Assembly: GCA_003490025.1 (NCBI GenBank)
Contig: DNJC01000152.1
Location: 1 to 41,196 of the forward strand
Reading direction: 5' to 3'
DNA length: 41,196 nt
DNA from: Geobacter sp.
Lineage (GTDB): Bacteria; Desulfobacterota; Desulfuromonadia; Geobacterales; Geobacteraceae
Positions 8,109-15,192 of the stretch are shown piece after piece. Every line of letters starts with the position of its first letter. Positions within the stretch are counted from its first letter, which is position 1. A program made the translations under genes and the position numbers. The notes beneath the pieces were generated by a model. It made no database searches, had not been told where the DNA came from, and saw only the letters and a list, made by a program, of their open reading frames with translations.

Positions 8109-8475
8109 CTTGCATCTTCTTGACGATGTACTCGGCGAATTCGGCCATCACCTTCGATTCGTCGCCCCCCTGGTAGGAGATGATGCTGCGCAGATGCGCA
8201 AAGGACTCGACGTCCATCTTATCGAAGGCGCAGCCCATCCCCCCGGGCACCAGCCTCGCGATGGTCCCCTTGGCGTTGATGACGACGGGGTCAGGGGTCG
8301 AACTCAGGTAAATGGTCACTTCCACGGGTGTCCCGACAGGAAGTCTCTCTTCCGTTTCCATGTACATGCCATGCAGGCTCACGTCGGAAACCTCGCCCTT
8401 TACCGCCACACCCTCGGCCTGCAACAGCGCCGAAACCTTGAAATCCACCCGCGTGAAGTTACGTCTGTCTTCCAT
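8101..8475 (-). CDS. PilZ-domain protein (c-di-GMP receptor)
   Basis: A 124-residue single PilZ domain. The c-di-GMP binding elements are present: an Arg motif at the N-terminus (DRRNFTRVDF, residues 3-12) and DVSLHGM (about 31-37), matching the RxxxR and D/N-x-S-x-x-G signatures. It should bind cyclic di-GMP and pass the signal to a partner. As first gene of the operon with an HD hydrolase and a membrane Tim44-like protein, its partner may be encoded next to it. ATG with a GGGG-type ribosome binding site. The C-terminal 40 residues form an extra helix (SFAHLRSIISY...FAEYIVKKMQ). Confidence 0.9.
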   Translation of the reverse strand: MEDRRNFTRVDFKVSALLQAEGVAVKGEVSDVSLHGMYMETEERLPVGTPVEVTIYLSSTPDPVVINAKGTIARLVPGGMGCAFDKMDVESFAHLRSIISYQGGDESKVMAEFAEYIVKKMQDD

Positions 8476-8505
8476 GTCAATCCCCTTTCGACCAGGAGTT
8501 GCAAA

Positions 8506-8526
8506 GGGGGGGCGCGAAGCCCCCCC
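8506..8526 (-). terminator. Hairpin terminator downstream of the aldolase gene
   Basis: Seven G (8506-8512) and seven C (8520-8526) form a perfect GC stem around a CGCGAAG loop. It lies 33 bases after the aldolase stop. On the minus strand only three T follow; on the plus strand GTCTTTT follows. Confidence 0.65.
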
Positions 8527-8558
8527 GTCTTTTCCGCATCGCTGTTGCCGGGTTACCG

Positions 8559-9842
8559 CTAGTCCTCGAAGTTGCCGGCAGGCCCTTTGTCCTTGCTAAG
8601 CCCCTTGGCGCGCAGCGGGAGCTGCTCCTTGGTCCACTGTGCCGGGTCCTCGATCTTTTTCCCCTTGGGAGCGAGATTATAGGATCCGGCCTTGATGATG
8701 GCGGCGATCCCGAGCGGCGCGGTGTCGGCGGAGTTGAAGACGTTCGCGATCAGGTTGTAGGCGAAGTCCTCGACGCGCTTGGCCATGCGGTCGCGCGCCT
8801 CTTTGGGCTGGGCCAAGAGCTTGTTCTCGAACGGGAGGTTCAGGTTCTTGTAATCCCCCTTCTTCCACCCCTTGGAGTCGGCGAAGGCGACCATCTCGGC
8901 CCACAGTTCCTCGGTCATCCCTTCGCCCTTCACCTTGATGAAGTTGCCGGTCGCGTCGAGGTTGGCGTTGCCGTACTCGTTGACTTCGAGCCCCCAGGAG
9001 ATGAACTGCAGCGCCGTGGCGACGTTGGCCTTGGTGGTGCGGGTCTTCTGGGCGATCTGGCGCAGCCTCTCGTAGCTGTTGCCCGAGGTGCCGTGCTGGG
9101 CGCCGTTCACGCCGTAGGGCTTGATCGCCTCGTGGATCTCTGCGGTCAGCTCCACCTGGATCCCGGCGTCGCTCGCCTCGATGCCGTGGGTGGTGCCGTT
9201 GTTGAGAGCGATCCAGTCCGGGAAGATGCCGTGCGCGTTGAGCCCCTTGATCAGGAAGAGTGCCTCGGGGACGGTGGAGAGACCTTCCTTCCCCTTGATC
9301 TCGCCCACCTCGGTTTCGAGGCCGGACCAGGCCGGGATGACGGAGTTCAGGTCGAGGTTGGCGATCAGGTTCTCCTCGTCGGGGAGGTGCGACGCGTCGA
9401 TGGCGATGGAGGTGATGCCGGCGTCGAACATGCTGGGGATTTCGACCTTGGCCGATTTCACGTCGGCTTCACCCTTGATGCCGTAGTGGTCGGCGTGGAT
9501 GGCGACCGGGATGGTGACGCCGAGCTCGTTGCAGACGGCATCCACCTGGCGGGCGATGTTCCAGTAGTTGACCGGGCAGTAGGCCTTCTGACCACCCTCG
9601 GATTTGGCGATCTCGATGATGACCGCGGCGTTGGCCTTTTGGGCGGCGGCGAGCACGCCGCGGATGACGAAGTGATTCCTGCCGTTGGCGGCCAGCGCCA
9701 GGGCGTGTCCCTTGGCGTTCATGGCGCGGTCGATGACCTTGCCGCTTACCAGGAGCGCCTTGGAATTCGGGAACAGCTTGGCAACGTTGGGCGGACGGCC
9801 TATCTCGAGAGCCTTTACGAAATCCGGATTTGTTGCGGGCAT
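8559..9842 (-). CDS. fba: Class II fructose-bisphosphate aldolase
   Basis: A 427-residue zinc-dependent aldolase of glycolysis and gluconeogenesis (fructose-1,6-bisphosphate to and from glyceraldehyde-3-phosphate and dihydroxyacetone phosphate). Class II signatures are visible: IPVAIHADHYG (catalytic Asp and zinc His), a glutamate-rich zinc-ligand segment GLETEVGEIKGKEG, NNGTTHG, and the phosphate-binding NGAQHGTSG. The protein is longer than E. coli FbaA (about 360 residues) because of a C-terminal extension (IKAGSYNLAPKGK onward). ATG preceded by AAGGAGG at good spacing. It has its own promoter upstream and a GC hairpin downstream, so it is probably monocistronic. Confidence 0.9.
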   Translation of the reverse strand: MPATNPDFVKALEIGRPPNVAKLFPNSKALLVSGKVIDRAMNAKGHALALAANGRNHFVIRGVLAAAQKANAAVIIEIAKSEGGQKAYCPVNYWNIARQVDAVCNELGVTIPVAIHADHYGIKGEADVKSAKVEIPSMFDAGITSIAIDASHLPDEENLIANLDLNSVIPAWSGLETEVGEIKGKEGLSTVPEALFLIKGLNAHGIFPDWIALNNGTTHGIEASDAGIQVELTAEIHEAIKPYGVNGAQHGTSGNSYERLRQIAQKTRTTKANVATALQFISWGLEVNEYGNANLDATGNFIKVKGEGMTEELWAEMVAFADSKGWKKGDYKNLNLPFENKLLAQPKEARDRMAKRVEDFAYNLIANVFNSADTAPLGIAAIIKAGSYNLAPKGKKIEDPAQWTKEQLPLRAKGLSKDKGPAGNFED

Positions 9843-9890
9843 GTCTACCTCCTTTTCATGGGAATAGTCTGCATTACAAAAAAGTGCTTC

Positions 9891-9919
9891 CTTATAGCAT
9901 CCTAATCATACAAAGGCAA
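9891..9919 (-). promoter_or_regulatory. Sigma-70-type promoter for the aldolase gene
   Basis: Minus-strand TTGCCT (9919-9914), a 17-base spacer and TATAAG (9896-9891). The start would fall about 40 bases upstream of the aldolase ATG. Confidence 0.6.
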
Positions 9920-9933
9920 GGATGATCGCCATC

Positions 9934-10875
9934 TCACTGTCTGTTGATCGAGAACCCCGTGGCGCCCCCTCCGGAGAACCTGCCGCTGCCAAGGTATTCC
10001 CCCTTCCAGAAAACCGCTGCGTCCCCGGGCGGCAGCCCCGCCTGAACGGCGGCGAAGGCAAAGGATGAGGGAGGCTCGTCTTTTCCTCCGCCGGACGCGA
10101 GGGTCAGCGGCCAGCGGGAGAGGGTCGGGAAATCTCCCCGTGCCACCTCGGCGGCGCCCGCCTGCTCGATGGTCCCCCGGGACACCAGGTACTGCACCCC
10201 CTTCTCGCGCTGCGGCAGTTTCGCGTGCAGCAGCAGTTCCCCGTCGCTCCCCCCCGACCAGCGGATGTCGTAGCTTGGGGTCCAGAATTCGCCCTGCACC
10301 AGGTAGCTGACGCGGGCCTTGCCGCCGGCGATCCAGATGCGGGCGGAGGCTACTCCCCTGGAAGCGACCGCCAGCTCTTTCTCGACGGTGTCGAGCGCCT
10401 TGCGGCAGTTGCGTTTGCTGCGGTACACGCTCTCCATCTGTGCCAGCGCGAACTCGGTCCCCTGCTGCAGGGTCCCCAGCGGGTTCGGGTTAGCCTTGGT
10501 CTTGCGGGGGGCCTTGCCGCTTTGCGACTTGGCGGCCGCGCTGAAGATCTCCTCCCGCTTTTCCAGGGCCGCCATACGGTCCTGCAGCTCCCCCTTGCGC
10601 TCCTGGAGCCGCGCTATCTCGCGGGCGCGCCGCAGGTCCTTTTCCGCCGGGACCAGTTCCACCCGGATGACGCTCCCGCCGCCCAGCGCCTTCACCCGTA
10701 GCGACCCGCCCACCAGGTTGTCCGGCAGGGGCAGCTCCAGGTATCCGTTCGTTGCGGCGACCTCCTGGACGACACGGGCGCCGTCCAGAAAACAGGTGAC
10801 ACTCTTTTGCCCCGCCCAAGCCTCTTCGCAGAGCAGCGCGGGGAGCATTCCCAAGGCAAGAAGCAACAGACGCAT
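9934..10875 (-). CDS. Short DUF4139/DUF4140-type exported protein
   Basis: A 313-residue protein with a signal peptide (MRLLLLALGMLPALLCEEAWA). The N-terminal beta domain (SVTCFLDGARVVQEVAA...) fits DUF4140. A charged coiled-coil region follows (EKDLRRAREIARLQERKGELQDRMAALEKREE, about 78-115), then segments typical of DUF4139: FWTPSYDIRW and, near the end, FWKGEYLGSGRF. Known members are usually over 500 residues; this one stops right after the GEYLGSGRF segment, so the C-terminal part of DUF4139 is missing. No matching remainder lies downstream. ATG at 10875 chosen because GAGG is 6 bases upstream and the signal peptide begins there. Function unknown. Confidence 0.6.
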   Translation of the reverse strand: MRLLLLALGMLPALLCEEAWAGQKSVTCFLDGARVVQEVAATNGYLELPLPDNLVGGSLRVKALGGGSVIRVELVPAEKDLRRAREIARLQERKGELQDRMAALEKREEIFSAAAKSQSGKAPRKTKANPNPLGTLQQGTEFALAQMESVYRSKRNCRKALDTVEKELAVASRGVASARIWIAGGKARVSYLVQGEFWTPSYDIRWSGGSDGELLLHAKLPQREKGVQYLVSRGTIEQAGAAEVARGDFPTLSRWPLTLASGGGKDEPPSSFAFAAVQAGLPPGDAAVFWKGEYLGSGRFSGGGATGFSINRQ

Positions 10876-10970
10876 AAGGCACCTCGCAGGGACAATCGCT
10901 GTAGGGTCACAAAAAACAGAAGTGACAAATGATACAGCGCGGTCAATCCGATGCAAGGAAAGCCGGTAGG

Positions 10971-11447
10971 TTACTTCTCTACGTCCAGCAGTTCGACGTC
11001 GAAAATAAGGGTGGCGTTCGGCGGTATCACCCCGCCCGCGCCGGCCGAACCGTAACCGAGCTGGGGCGGGATCACCAGCTTTCTCTTGCCACCGACCTTC
11101 ATGGATATGACCCCTTCATCCCAGCCGGGGATGACTTCTCCGGCTCCGATGCGGAAGACGAAGGGCTGACCGCGGTCGACGGAGCTGTCGAACTTGGTGC
11201 CGTTTTCAAGGATGCCGGTGTAATGAACGGTGACGCTCTTTCCCGAAGTGGGAGCGGCGCCCGTTCCCTTGACGATATCGGTGTACGACAGGCCGGAAGG
11301 GGTGGTCACGGCCCCGGCGCCCGCCTGGGACGGAGCGGCTGCGCCCTTCTCGGCGGGCACGTTCTTCACTTCTTTCTGGGAGCAGGCCGGGATGGCCACG
11401 GCAGCCAAGAGCAGCAATAACACGATGAACTTCTCAACGTTTCGCAT
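10971..11447 (-). CDS. FKBP-type peptidyl-prolyl isomerase, lipoprotein
   Basis: A 158-residue FKBP-fold cis-trans prolyl isomerase. The N-terminus is a lipoprotein signal with a lipobox ending IPAC (Cys22), so it should be anchored in the envelope, facing the periplasm. A Pro/Ala-rich linker precedes a single FKBP domain with VTVHYTGILENGTKFDSS, FRIGAGEVIPGWDEGV, RKLVIPPQLGYG and IPPNATLIFDVELL, covering all the usual active-site strands. ATG at 11447 with GGAGG 6 bases upstream; a TTG directly before it is less likely. It lies in the same direction as the DUF1015 gene upstream, separated by about 110 bases that include a complex hairpin. Confidence 0.95.
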   Translation of the reverse strand: MRNVEKFIVLLLLLAAVAIPACSQKEVKNVPAEKGAAAPSQAGAGAVTTPSGLSYTDIVKGTGAAPTSGKSVTVHYTGILENGTKFDSSVDRGQPFVFRIGAGEVIPGWDEGVISMKVGGKRKLVIPPQLGYGSAGAGGVIPPNATLIFDVELLDVEK

Positions 11448-11483
11448 CAACTTCCTCCATCTTTTTTTGTTTTTTCATTACGT

Positions 11484-11539
11484 ATCCCCCTCTCGTTGCC
11501 GGAAAGGGCCGGTGGCCCGTCAACGGGGGAGAGGGGTAT
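11484..11539. repeat. Nested intergenic hairpin
   Basis: An outer imperfect stem (ATCCCCCTCTC with GAGAGGGGTAT, plus GTTG with CAAC) encloses an inner hairpin GGGCC-GGT-GGCCC. It lies between DUF1015 and FKBP genes. No T tract follows on the minus strand, so it is not a classical terminator; RNA processing or a dispersed palindrome is possible. Confidence 0.45.
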
Positions 11540-11556
11540 TGGTCCAGGTTTTTTAG

Positions 11557-12798
11557 CTAATCCAGCATGTGGACGAAGAGGCCGCTCCTCAGCTTAGGTT
11601 CGAACCAGGTCGATTTCGGCGGCATGATCTTGTCCTGATCGGCAAGGGACATCAGTTCCTCTATCGAGGTGGGGAAAAGGGAAAATGCCACCTGGTACTC
11701 CTCGGAGTTGACGACCCGCTCCAACTCCTCCACGCCGCGGATCCCCCCCACGAAGTGGATGCGCTGGTCGGTGCGCGGGTTGCGTACCCCGAGCACCGGG
11801 CTCAGGAGGTTGTCCTGGAGAATGGAGACGTCCATCGAGGCGACCGGATCATCCTCCTTGAAGGACTCCTCGCGGGGGACGAGTTCGTACCATTTCCCGC
11901 CGAGGTACATGCCGAACTGGTGGCGCCTTTCCGGGCTGAGGGCGCCGGAGAGCGGGGTGACCTCAAAGTGTTCCCCGACCCGCGCCATGTACTCGGCAAC
12001 GCCCCGGCCGTTCAGGTCCTTCACCACGCGGTTGTACGGCATGATGGTCATCTCGTTGTCGGGGAAGATCACGGTCAGGAAGAAGTTGTACTCCTCGCTC
12101 CCCGTGTGGTTCGGGTTGGCGTTCTTCCTCAGGTCCCTGACCCGGCTGGCGGCGGCGCTGCGGTGGTGGCCGTCGGCTACGTAAAGGGTCGGGATGGCGG
12201 CAAAGCGACGGGTCAGTTCATCGACCAGCGAGCTGTCGGCGACGGCCCAGAGTGCGTGGGAAACGCCGTCATCGGTGGTGAAGCTGTAGAGTGCTTCCCC
12301 TGCCGTCACCCCTTCGATCGCCCTGGTGATGGCGGCATCGTTGCGGTAGGTGTAGAAGACCGGCTCGTCGTTGGCGTTCAGCGCGTCGATGTGACGCACA
12401 CGGTCCTCTTCCTTGTCCGCCCTGGTCAGCTCGTGCTTCTTGATGGTGCCGCTCTGGTAATCATCGACGCCGGCGCAGACAACCAGGCCGGTCTGGGTGA
12501 TGCCGCCCATCTTCTGGCGGTACACGTAGTAGCGCTCCGTATCGTCCTGCAGCAGCACACCCTGGGCCAGGAACTGAGCCAGGTTCTCGCGTCCCTTGAC
12601 GTACACCTCCTCCGAGTGGGCATCGATCTCCTGCGGCAGGTCTATCTCCGGGCGGGAGATGTGCAGGAAGCTGACCTCGTTTCCTGCTGCCATCTGGATC
12701 GCTTCTTCGGTGTTCATGACGTCATAGGGAAGAGCCGCCACTTTCTCGGCAAGCTCTTTCTTCGGGCGCACCGCTTTGAACGGTTTTATAAATGCCAT
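11557..12798 (-). CDS. DUF1015 family protein
   Basis: A 413-residue cytoplasmic protein matching the DUF1015 family by its opening (FKAVRPKKELAEKVAALPYDVMNTEEA) and by the segments SFLHISRPEIDLP, YYVYRQ, YVADGHHRSAAASRV and FVGGIRGVEELE. The YVADGHHR motif is the most conserved part of this family and suggests a catalytic or metal-binding centre. The biochemical activity is not established to my knowledge. ATG with AGGAG upstream. The immediate 5' region contains a long heptamer tandem repeat beginning 25 bases before the start codon, which may affect transcription or expression. Confidence 0.85.
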   Translation of the reverse strand: MAFIKPFKAVRPKKELAEKVAALPYDVMNTEEAIQMAAGNEVSFLHISRPEIDLPQEIDAHSEEVYVKGRENLAQFLAQGVLLQDDTERYYVYRQKMGGITQTGLVVCAGVDDYQSGTIKKHELTRADKEEDRVRHIDALNANDEPVFYTYRNDAAITRAIEGVTAGEALYSFTTDDGVSHALWAVADSSLVDELTRRFAAIPTLYVADGHHRSAAASRVRDLRKNANPNHTGSEEYNFFLTVIFPDNEMTIMPYNRVVKDLNGRGVAEYMARVGEHFEVTPLSGALSPERRHQFGMYLGGKWYELVPREESFKEDDPVASMDVSILQDNLLSPVLGVRNPRTDQRIHFVGGIRGVEELERVVNSEEYQVAFSLFPTSIEELMSLADQDKIMPPKSTWFEPKLRSGLFVHMLD

Positions 12799-12822
12799 AG
12801 ATGCTCCTGTTTCTTAAATTCA

Positions 12823-12927
12823 GTTCTATGTTCTACGTTCTACGTTCTACGTTCTACGTTCTACGTTCTACGTTCTACGTTCTACGTTCAATGTTCAATG
12901 TTCAATGTTCAATGTTCAATGTTCAAT
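12823..12927. repeat. Heptanucleotide tandem repeat, 15 units in two types
   Basis: Units run without interruption: one GTTCTAT, eight GTTCTAC, then six GTTCAAT, followed by GTTCC. The total is 105 bases. The switch between types occurs cleanly at 12886. It lies between the SPOR-NlpC/P60 gene stop and the DUF1015 start (both minus). The unit length is not a multiple of three and the array is intergenic. Confidence 0.95.
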
Positions 12928-13002
12928 GTTCCGGGCCAACGGGCGGCATCGGCTGCCAGCCAGCTTCTATTCATCTCTCTTCGGCACAAGGCGGGAGGCA
13001 CA

Positions 13003-13809
13003 TTAAAAATACCGCTTCGCTCCCACGAACTTCCTCACGAAGTAGCTCTCGTCGAGGGAGCTGACCTTGATGTCGTCTCCCCTGCGGGGGGCATGGACGA
13101 ACCTGCCGTCGCCTACGTAGATCCCGACGTGGTTGATCTCATCCCCACTGACTCCGAAGAAGACCAGGTCGCCATCCTTCAGCTCGTCGCGACCGACCAC
13201 ATCCCCCACCCGGTACTGCTCGCGCGAGGTGCGCGGGATGTTGACGCCACAGAGGTTGTAGACGGCGCGGACGAAGCCGCTGCAGTCCATGCCGTCGACC
13301 ACCGTGTCCCCGCCCCATCGGTAGGGAATGCCGACGAAACGCTCCGCGGTACGGGCCGCTATGTTGCCCATGTCGCTGCGGTCCCGCTTCGCCACCGGTT
13401 CTTCCCGTTTCTTCACGGCGACGGGGGGCTTGGAGATGGAGGCCGACGGCGCCTTTCCGATGGAGGTCTCGCGGACCGGCCCCCTCTCGCCTTGCGGCGG
13501 GGCGATGAAGTACGAGGAGACGACGCGGTCCTTGACCAGCTTTTGCGCGACCTTCCTGGCATCCTCGCGCCGGTCGAAATCGCCGAAGCGAACCGCGTAG
13601 ATACCGTTCTCCTTCTTGAAGTAGAAGGCCTCGATCCCCTCACCCTGCAGTTTCCGGGTCAGGCGCTCGGCGTTCTTCACCTCGGAGAAGGCACCCACCT
13701 GGATGGCGTATCCTATGCTTTTCAAACCTGCCCGCTGGGCCGCGCATCCGGTTGCGGCCGGCGCCAGCAACAACAGGCAGAGGGTGAACATCCTTACTTT
13801 TCTAAGCAT
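13003..13809 (-). CDS. SPOR + NlpC/P60 peptidoglycan hydrolase, lipoprotein
   Basis: A 268-residue envelope protein. A lipoprotein signal ends with lipobox ATGC (Cys22). A SPOR domain follows (about 30-102: IGYAIQVGAFSEVKNAERL...GIYAVRFGDF), which in the family binds denuded glycan strands. A Lys/Pro-rich linker leads to an NlpC/P60 papain-like domain with catalytic Cys176 (DGMDCSGFV), His227 (INHVGIYVG) and His239 (FVHAPRRG); such enzymes cut peptide stems of murein, often gamma-D-Glu-meso-DAP bonds. ATG at 13809 chosen because AAGGAA is 5 bases upstream and the signal peptide starts there. It follows prfB by 92 bases on the same strand. Confidence 0.93.
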   Translation of the reverse strand: MLRKVRMFTLCLLLLAPAATGCAAQRAGLKSIGYAIQVGAFSEVKNAERLTRKLQGEGIEAFYFKKENGIYAVRFGDFDRREDARKVAQKLVKDRVVSSYFIAPPQGERGPVRETSIGKAPSASISKPPVAVKKREEPVAKRDRSDMGNIAARTAERFVGIPYRWGGDTVVDGMDCSGFVRAVYNLCGVNIPRTSREQYRVGDVVGRDELKDGDLVFFGVSGDEINHVGIYVGDGRFVHAPRRGDDIKVSSLDESYFVRKFVGAKRYF

Positions 13810-13901
13810 TGCTGTTCCTTCATCGCTGCAAACGTGTAGCAAACATGGCGGGGCAAAATCCATCTCCCCACCTCGTTCCGACAACTACGCCCTCTCCAAC
13901 C

Positions 13902-15018
13902 TCAAATATCCTTGGTCTCCCGGCGCACGCCCATGAGGTACGGCACCACGAAGTCATCGAGGGCTCCGTCCAGCACGGAGTCGGGGTTGCTGCTCTCGAC
14001 GCCCGTGCGGAGATCCTTCACCATCTTGTAGGGATGGAGCACATAGGAGCGGATCTGGCTCCCCCAGCCGATCTCCTTCTTCTCTCCGGCGATGTCCGAC
14101 GCCTTCGCCTCACGCTCGCGCAACTCCTGCTCGTACAGCTTGGAGCGGAGCACCTTGAGGGCCGTCGCCTTGTTCATGTGCTGGCTCCGCTCGCTCTGGC
14201 AGGCGACCACGATCCCGCTGGGGAGATGGGTGATCCTGATGGCGGAGTCGGTGGTGTTGACGTGCTGCCCCCCGGCACCGCTGGAGCGATAGGTGTCGAT
14301 GCGCAGGTCGCTCTCGACGATCTTGATGTCGATGTCTTCTTCCTCGATGATGGGGAAGACGAACACGGAAGCGAACGAGGTGTGCCGCCTGGCGCTGCTG
14401 TCGAAGGGGGAGATGCGGACCAGCCTGTGGATCCCCGCCTCCGCCTTGAGGTAGCCGTAGGCGAACTCTCCCGTCGCCGCGAAGGTCACCCCTTTCACCC
14501 CTGCCCCGTCACCCTCCTGGTAATCGGTGATGTCGGTCTTCCACCCTTTTTTCTCGCAGTAGCGCAGGTACATGCGCAGCAGCATCTCCGCCCAGTCCTG
14601 CGATTCGGTGCCGCCTGCGCCTGCGTTGATGGAGACGAACGACCCGGAGGCATCGTGCGGGCCCGATAGCATCCTGCGGAACTCGGCCTGGCTCACACCG
14701 GTCTCGAGGGCGGCGTTCATGGCGGCGACCTCGGAGAGCGTCGCCTCGTCCTGCTCCTCGCTCCCGAGTTCGATCAGTTCCCGGATGTCCAGCGCCTGGC
14801 GGTTCAGGCCTTCCCAGGAGGTGACGTCCTTCTCCATCACCATCCGCTCCTTGAGCACCTTCTGCGCCTTTTCGGCGTCGTTCCAGAAGTCGGGACGGGA
14901 GGTGACTTCCTCCAGCTCCATCATCCGTTCCTTCTTGTCATCTACGTCAAAGAGACCCCCGAAGCTTGTCGATACGCTCCACGAGCCCTTCTATTTTGGC
15001 TATCTCTTCTCTGAACAT
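13902..15018 (-). CDS. prfB: Peptide chain release factor 2, with programmed +1 frameshift
   Basis: RF2 recognises UGA and UAA and releases the finished peptide. The short first frame starts at ATG 15018, behind AAGGAG, and reaches an in-frame TGA at 14949-14947 after 23 codons. The site is CTT TGA C, preceded by the Shine-Dalgarno-like CGGGGG three bases upstream of CTT, which is the classical RF2 autoregulatory frameshift. Reading resumes +1 as CTT GAC GTA (L-D-V-D-D-K-K). The product is 371 residues, normal for RF2. Key elements are the class I GGQ loop (SSGAGGQHVNTTDSA) and the SPF anticodon tripeptide (RISPFDSSARRHTSF). An annotation starting at an ATG at 14924 would lose the N-terminus. 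Low RF2 should favour frameshifting and restore its level. Confidence 0.97.
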
Positions 15019-15066
15019 CTGATGCTCCTTATTTAAGAATGAACAGCCGCGGCCGTTCATGTTTTT

Positions 15067-15089
15067 GTGGAAGCGGCATTGCTGCCGCC
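15067..15089 (+). repeat. REP-like palindrome, copy 1
   Basis: GTGG head followed by a perfect stem GCGGCA-TTGC-TGCCGC. It matches copy 2 at 20 of 24 positions. Confidence 0.75.
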
Positions 15090-15106
15090 GTTCATCTGCA
15101 ACCTCC

Positions 15107-15130
15107 GTGGGAGCGGCATTCCTGCCGCGA
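15107..15130 (+). repeat. REP-like palindrome, copy 2
   Basis: GTGG head, then GA and the perfect stem GCGGCA-TTCC-TGCCGC, ending GA. It forms an inverted pair with copy 3, with 17 bases between them. Confidence 0.8.
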
Positions 15131-15147
15131 TCATCCGGCGCAAATCA

Positions 15148-15171
15148 TCGCGGCAGGAATGCCGCTCCTAC
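15148..15171 (-). repeat. REP-like palindrome, copy 3 (inverted)
   Basis: Read on the minus strand it starts GTAG and matches copy 2 at 23 of 24 positions. The head tetranucleotide and inverted-pair layout are those of REP doublets (REPIN/BIME type) mobilised by RAYT transposases. No RAYT gene is in the window. Confidence 0.8.
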
Positions 15172-15192
15172 CTGCTCCTGCCTGCATTCACG

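Noticed and set aside
8499..9905. 468-codon plus-strand open frame
   Set aside because: It is antisense to the class II aldolase; its composition is typical of a shadow frame.
12823..12927. CRISPR array
   Set aside because: The repeats are 7 bp with no spacers; it is a simple tandem repeat.
11569..13839. 756-codon plus-strand open frame
   Set aside because: It is antisense to the DUF1015 and SPOR-NlpC/P60 genes and runs through the heptamer repeat. Long shadow frames are expected at this GC content.
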